64,000 bases of DNA from Rhizobium sp. 18055. Its GTDB lineage: Bacteria; Pseudomonadota; Alphaproteobacteria; Rhizobiales; Rhizobiaceae. Shown here piece after piece: positions 63,326 to 64,000 of this stretch. The position numbers were made by a program, and so were the translations under genes. The stretch is taken from NCBI RefSeq assembly GCF_902706285.1, contig NZ_CACSKD010000009.1, positions 124,001-188,000 on the forward strand, written 5' to 3'. The stretch's first letter is position 1; each line of letters begins with the position of its first letter. The notes beneath the pieces were generated by a model. It saw only the letters and a list, made by a program, of their open reading frames with translations. It had not been told where the DNA came from and made no database searches.

Positions 63326-64000
63326 TCAGGTGCCGAAGCCTTCCAACTCCTCGGCCACCTCGGCATCGGCCCCGGGAATGAAGGCGTGGAAGGCTGCAAG
63401 TGCGGCCTTACGGTAGACGTCGCGCTCCTGCAGCACCTCGTGGCGGGCGCCGTTGATCGGCACCAGCTGGCCGGCGCGGAAATAGCGGGAAAGGCGTTCC
63501 TGGGCGATATAGGGCACGATGGTGTCGCGCGTCGGCGCGATCACCACGGTCGGTATGGTGATCGAGAACAGGTGGTTCGGCGACGTCACGCGCTCGATGG
63601 TGCGGAAGGATTCAAACAGCCAGCGCGCCGTCGGGGGGCCGAGCGAGAGTTCCGGATATGCGGCCGATATCGCCACGTTGCGTTCGAAACGGACTTCATC
63701 CGAGGTCAGCGGATTGTCGCGGAACGGCTTTTCGCGGAGCTTGCCCGACAATGGCATCGAGCCCAAACCCAGCGAGCAGGCAATGGTGGCAAGGCGCCTG
63801 ATGGTGCCTGGAGAGGCTGCCTGGCCGGCCAGGCCGATGAAGGGTGCGGTCAGCACCATGCGCTCGATGCGGGTGGTGAGATAGGGCGCGGCCGACAGCG
63901 CGATCAATGCGCCGGTCGAATGCGCCAGCATGTAGAAGGGCAGGCGGGTGTCGGGCAGCACGATCTTTTCGAGGAAGGTATCGAGGTCGTGCTCGTAATC
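63326..64000 (-). CDS. Lysophospholipase/monoacylglycerol-lipase-type alpha/beta hydrolase, 5' partial
   Basis: 225 codons of a PldB-like serine hydrolase, the frame running out of the window at its 5' end (DYEHDLDTFLEKIVLPDTRLPFYMLAHSTGALIAL). The nucleophile elbow is AHSTGA, an Asp lies in APTRDTIVPY, and the catalytic His is in NGARHEVLQERD. Such enzymes hydrolyse lysophospholipids or monoacylglycerols. The first ~80-90 residues, including the oxyanion region, are outside the window. Confidence 0.88.
   Translation of the reverse strand, partial: DYEHDLDTFLEKIVLPDTRLPFYMLAHSTGALIALSAAPYLTTRIERMVLTAPFIGLAGQAASPGTIRRLATIACSLGLGSMPLSGKLREKPFRDNPLTSDEVRFERNVAISAAYPELSLGPPTARWLFESFRTIERVTSPNHLFSITIPTVVIAPTRDTIVPYIAQERLSRYFRAGQLVPINGARHEVLQERDVYRKAALAAFHAFIPGADAEVAEELEGFGT

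Overview
This window comes from a high-GC alphaproteobacterial chromosome, most likely a member of the Rhizobiaceae (Rhizobium/Agrobacterium group; genus not resolvable from the sequence alone). Pointers are the split transhydrogenase (PntAB-PntB), the compact glgP-glgB-glgC-glgA-pgm-glgX operon, the heterotetrameric sarcosine oxidase operon soxBDAG, two ribosomal protein S21 paralogs beside a cold-shock gene, a cpdR gene beside an N-formylglutamate amidohydrolase, a rhizobial RIME-like palindromic intergenic repeat, and several GGAAC-N16-CGTT promoters of the alphaproteobacterial general-stress sigma factor EcfG/RpoE2. No phage, transposon, CRISPR array or rRNA operon is visible; there is one tRNA, Val(GAC).

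Layout. 1-1.8 kb: pnt transhydrogenase (5' end outside). 1.9-6.2 kb: small DoxX-like membrane protein, HWE-type sensor kinase, DAO-family oxidoreductase, TPR lipoprotein. 6.3-8.9 kb: divergent S21 genes flanking cspA, small basic proteins, and a His/Arg-rich glycine-zipper protein. 9.1-14.3 kb: soxB-soxD-soxA-soxG for sarcosine oxidation to glycine and methylene-tetrahydrofolate. 14.7-15.9 kb: VOC protein, MaoC dehydratase and two tiny coupled membrane proteins. 16.0-27.0 kb: the complete glycogen synthesis and breakdown operon on the minus strand. 27.3-28.5 kb: a lone TadG-like surface protein. 28.7-35.4 kb: transglutaminase, circularly permuted ATP-grasp/alpha-E fusion and transglutaminase-DUF2126 giant, a predicted but uncharacterised peptide-ligation/cleavage system. 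35.7-47.1 kb: TctDE-like two-component pair, GNAT, cyclase-TPR protein, solitary binding protein, stress-promoter-driven response regulator and GAF kinase, and a tctCBA transporter. 47.1-51.4 kb: two alpha/beta hydrolases around a divergent TetR regulator with a double palindromic operator, an aldo/keto reductase, and small proteins. 51.5-58.5 kb: DUF475 membrane protein, small stress genes, an exported-type dual-specificity phosphatase, SNase-like protein, secreted hypotheticals, a TMEM43 homolog, and tRNA-Val. 58.6-64 kb: cpdR, N-formylglutamate amidohydrolase, a minus-strand small RNA with CCUCC motifs, hisN, a truncated chemoreceptor abutting a cell-wall hydrolase, and a partial lysophospholipase.

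The most notable hidden pattern is four intergenic matches to the EcfG promoter with the same 16-nt spacer, each correctly oriented in front of a gene of unknown or signalling function: the His/Arg-rich glycine-zipper gene, the single-domain response regulator/GAF kinase pair, a 66-aa protein, and an 82-aa/59-aa gene pair. Together they look like part of a general-stress regulon made largely of small uncharacterised proteins. The second is a probable cuckoo/alpha-r14-like anti-Shine-Dalgarno sRNA at about 60.13-60.21 kb. The third is the transglutaminase/ATP-grasp cluster. Start codons were moved from the longest open frame wherever a ribosome-binding site or family alignment favoured an internal start; these choices are stated per gene.
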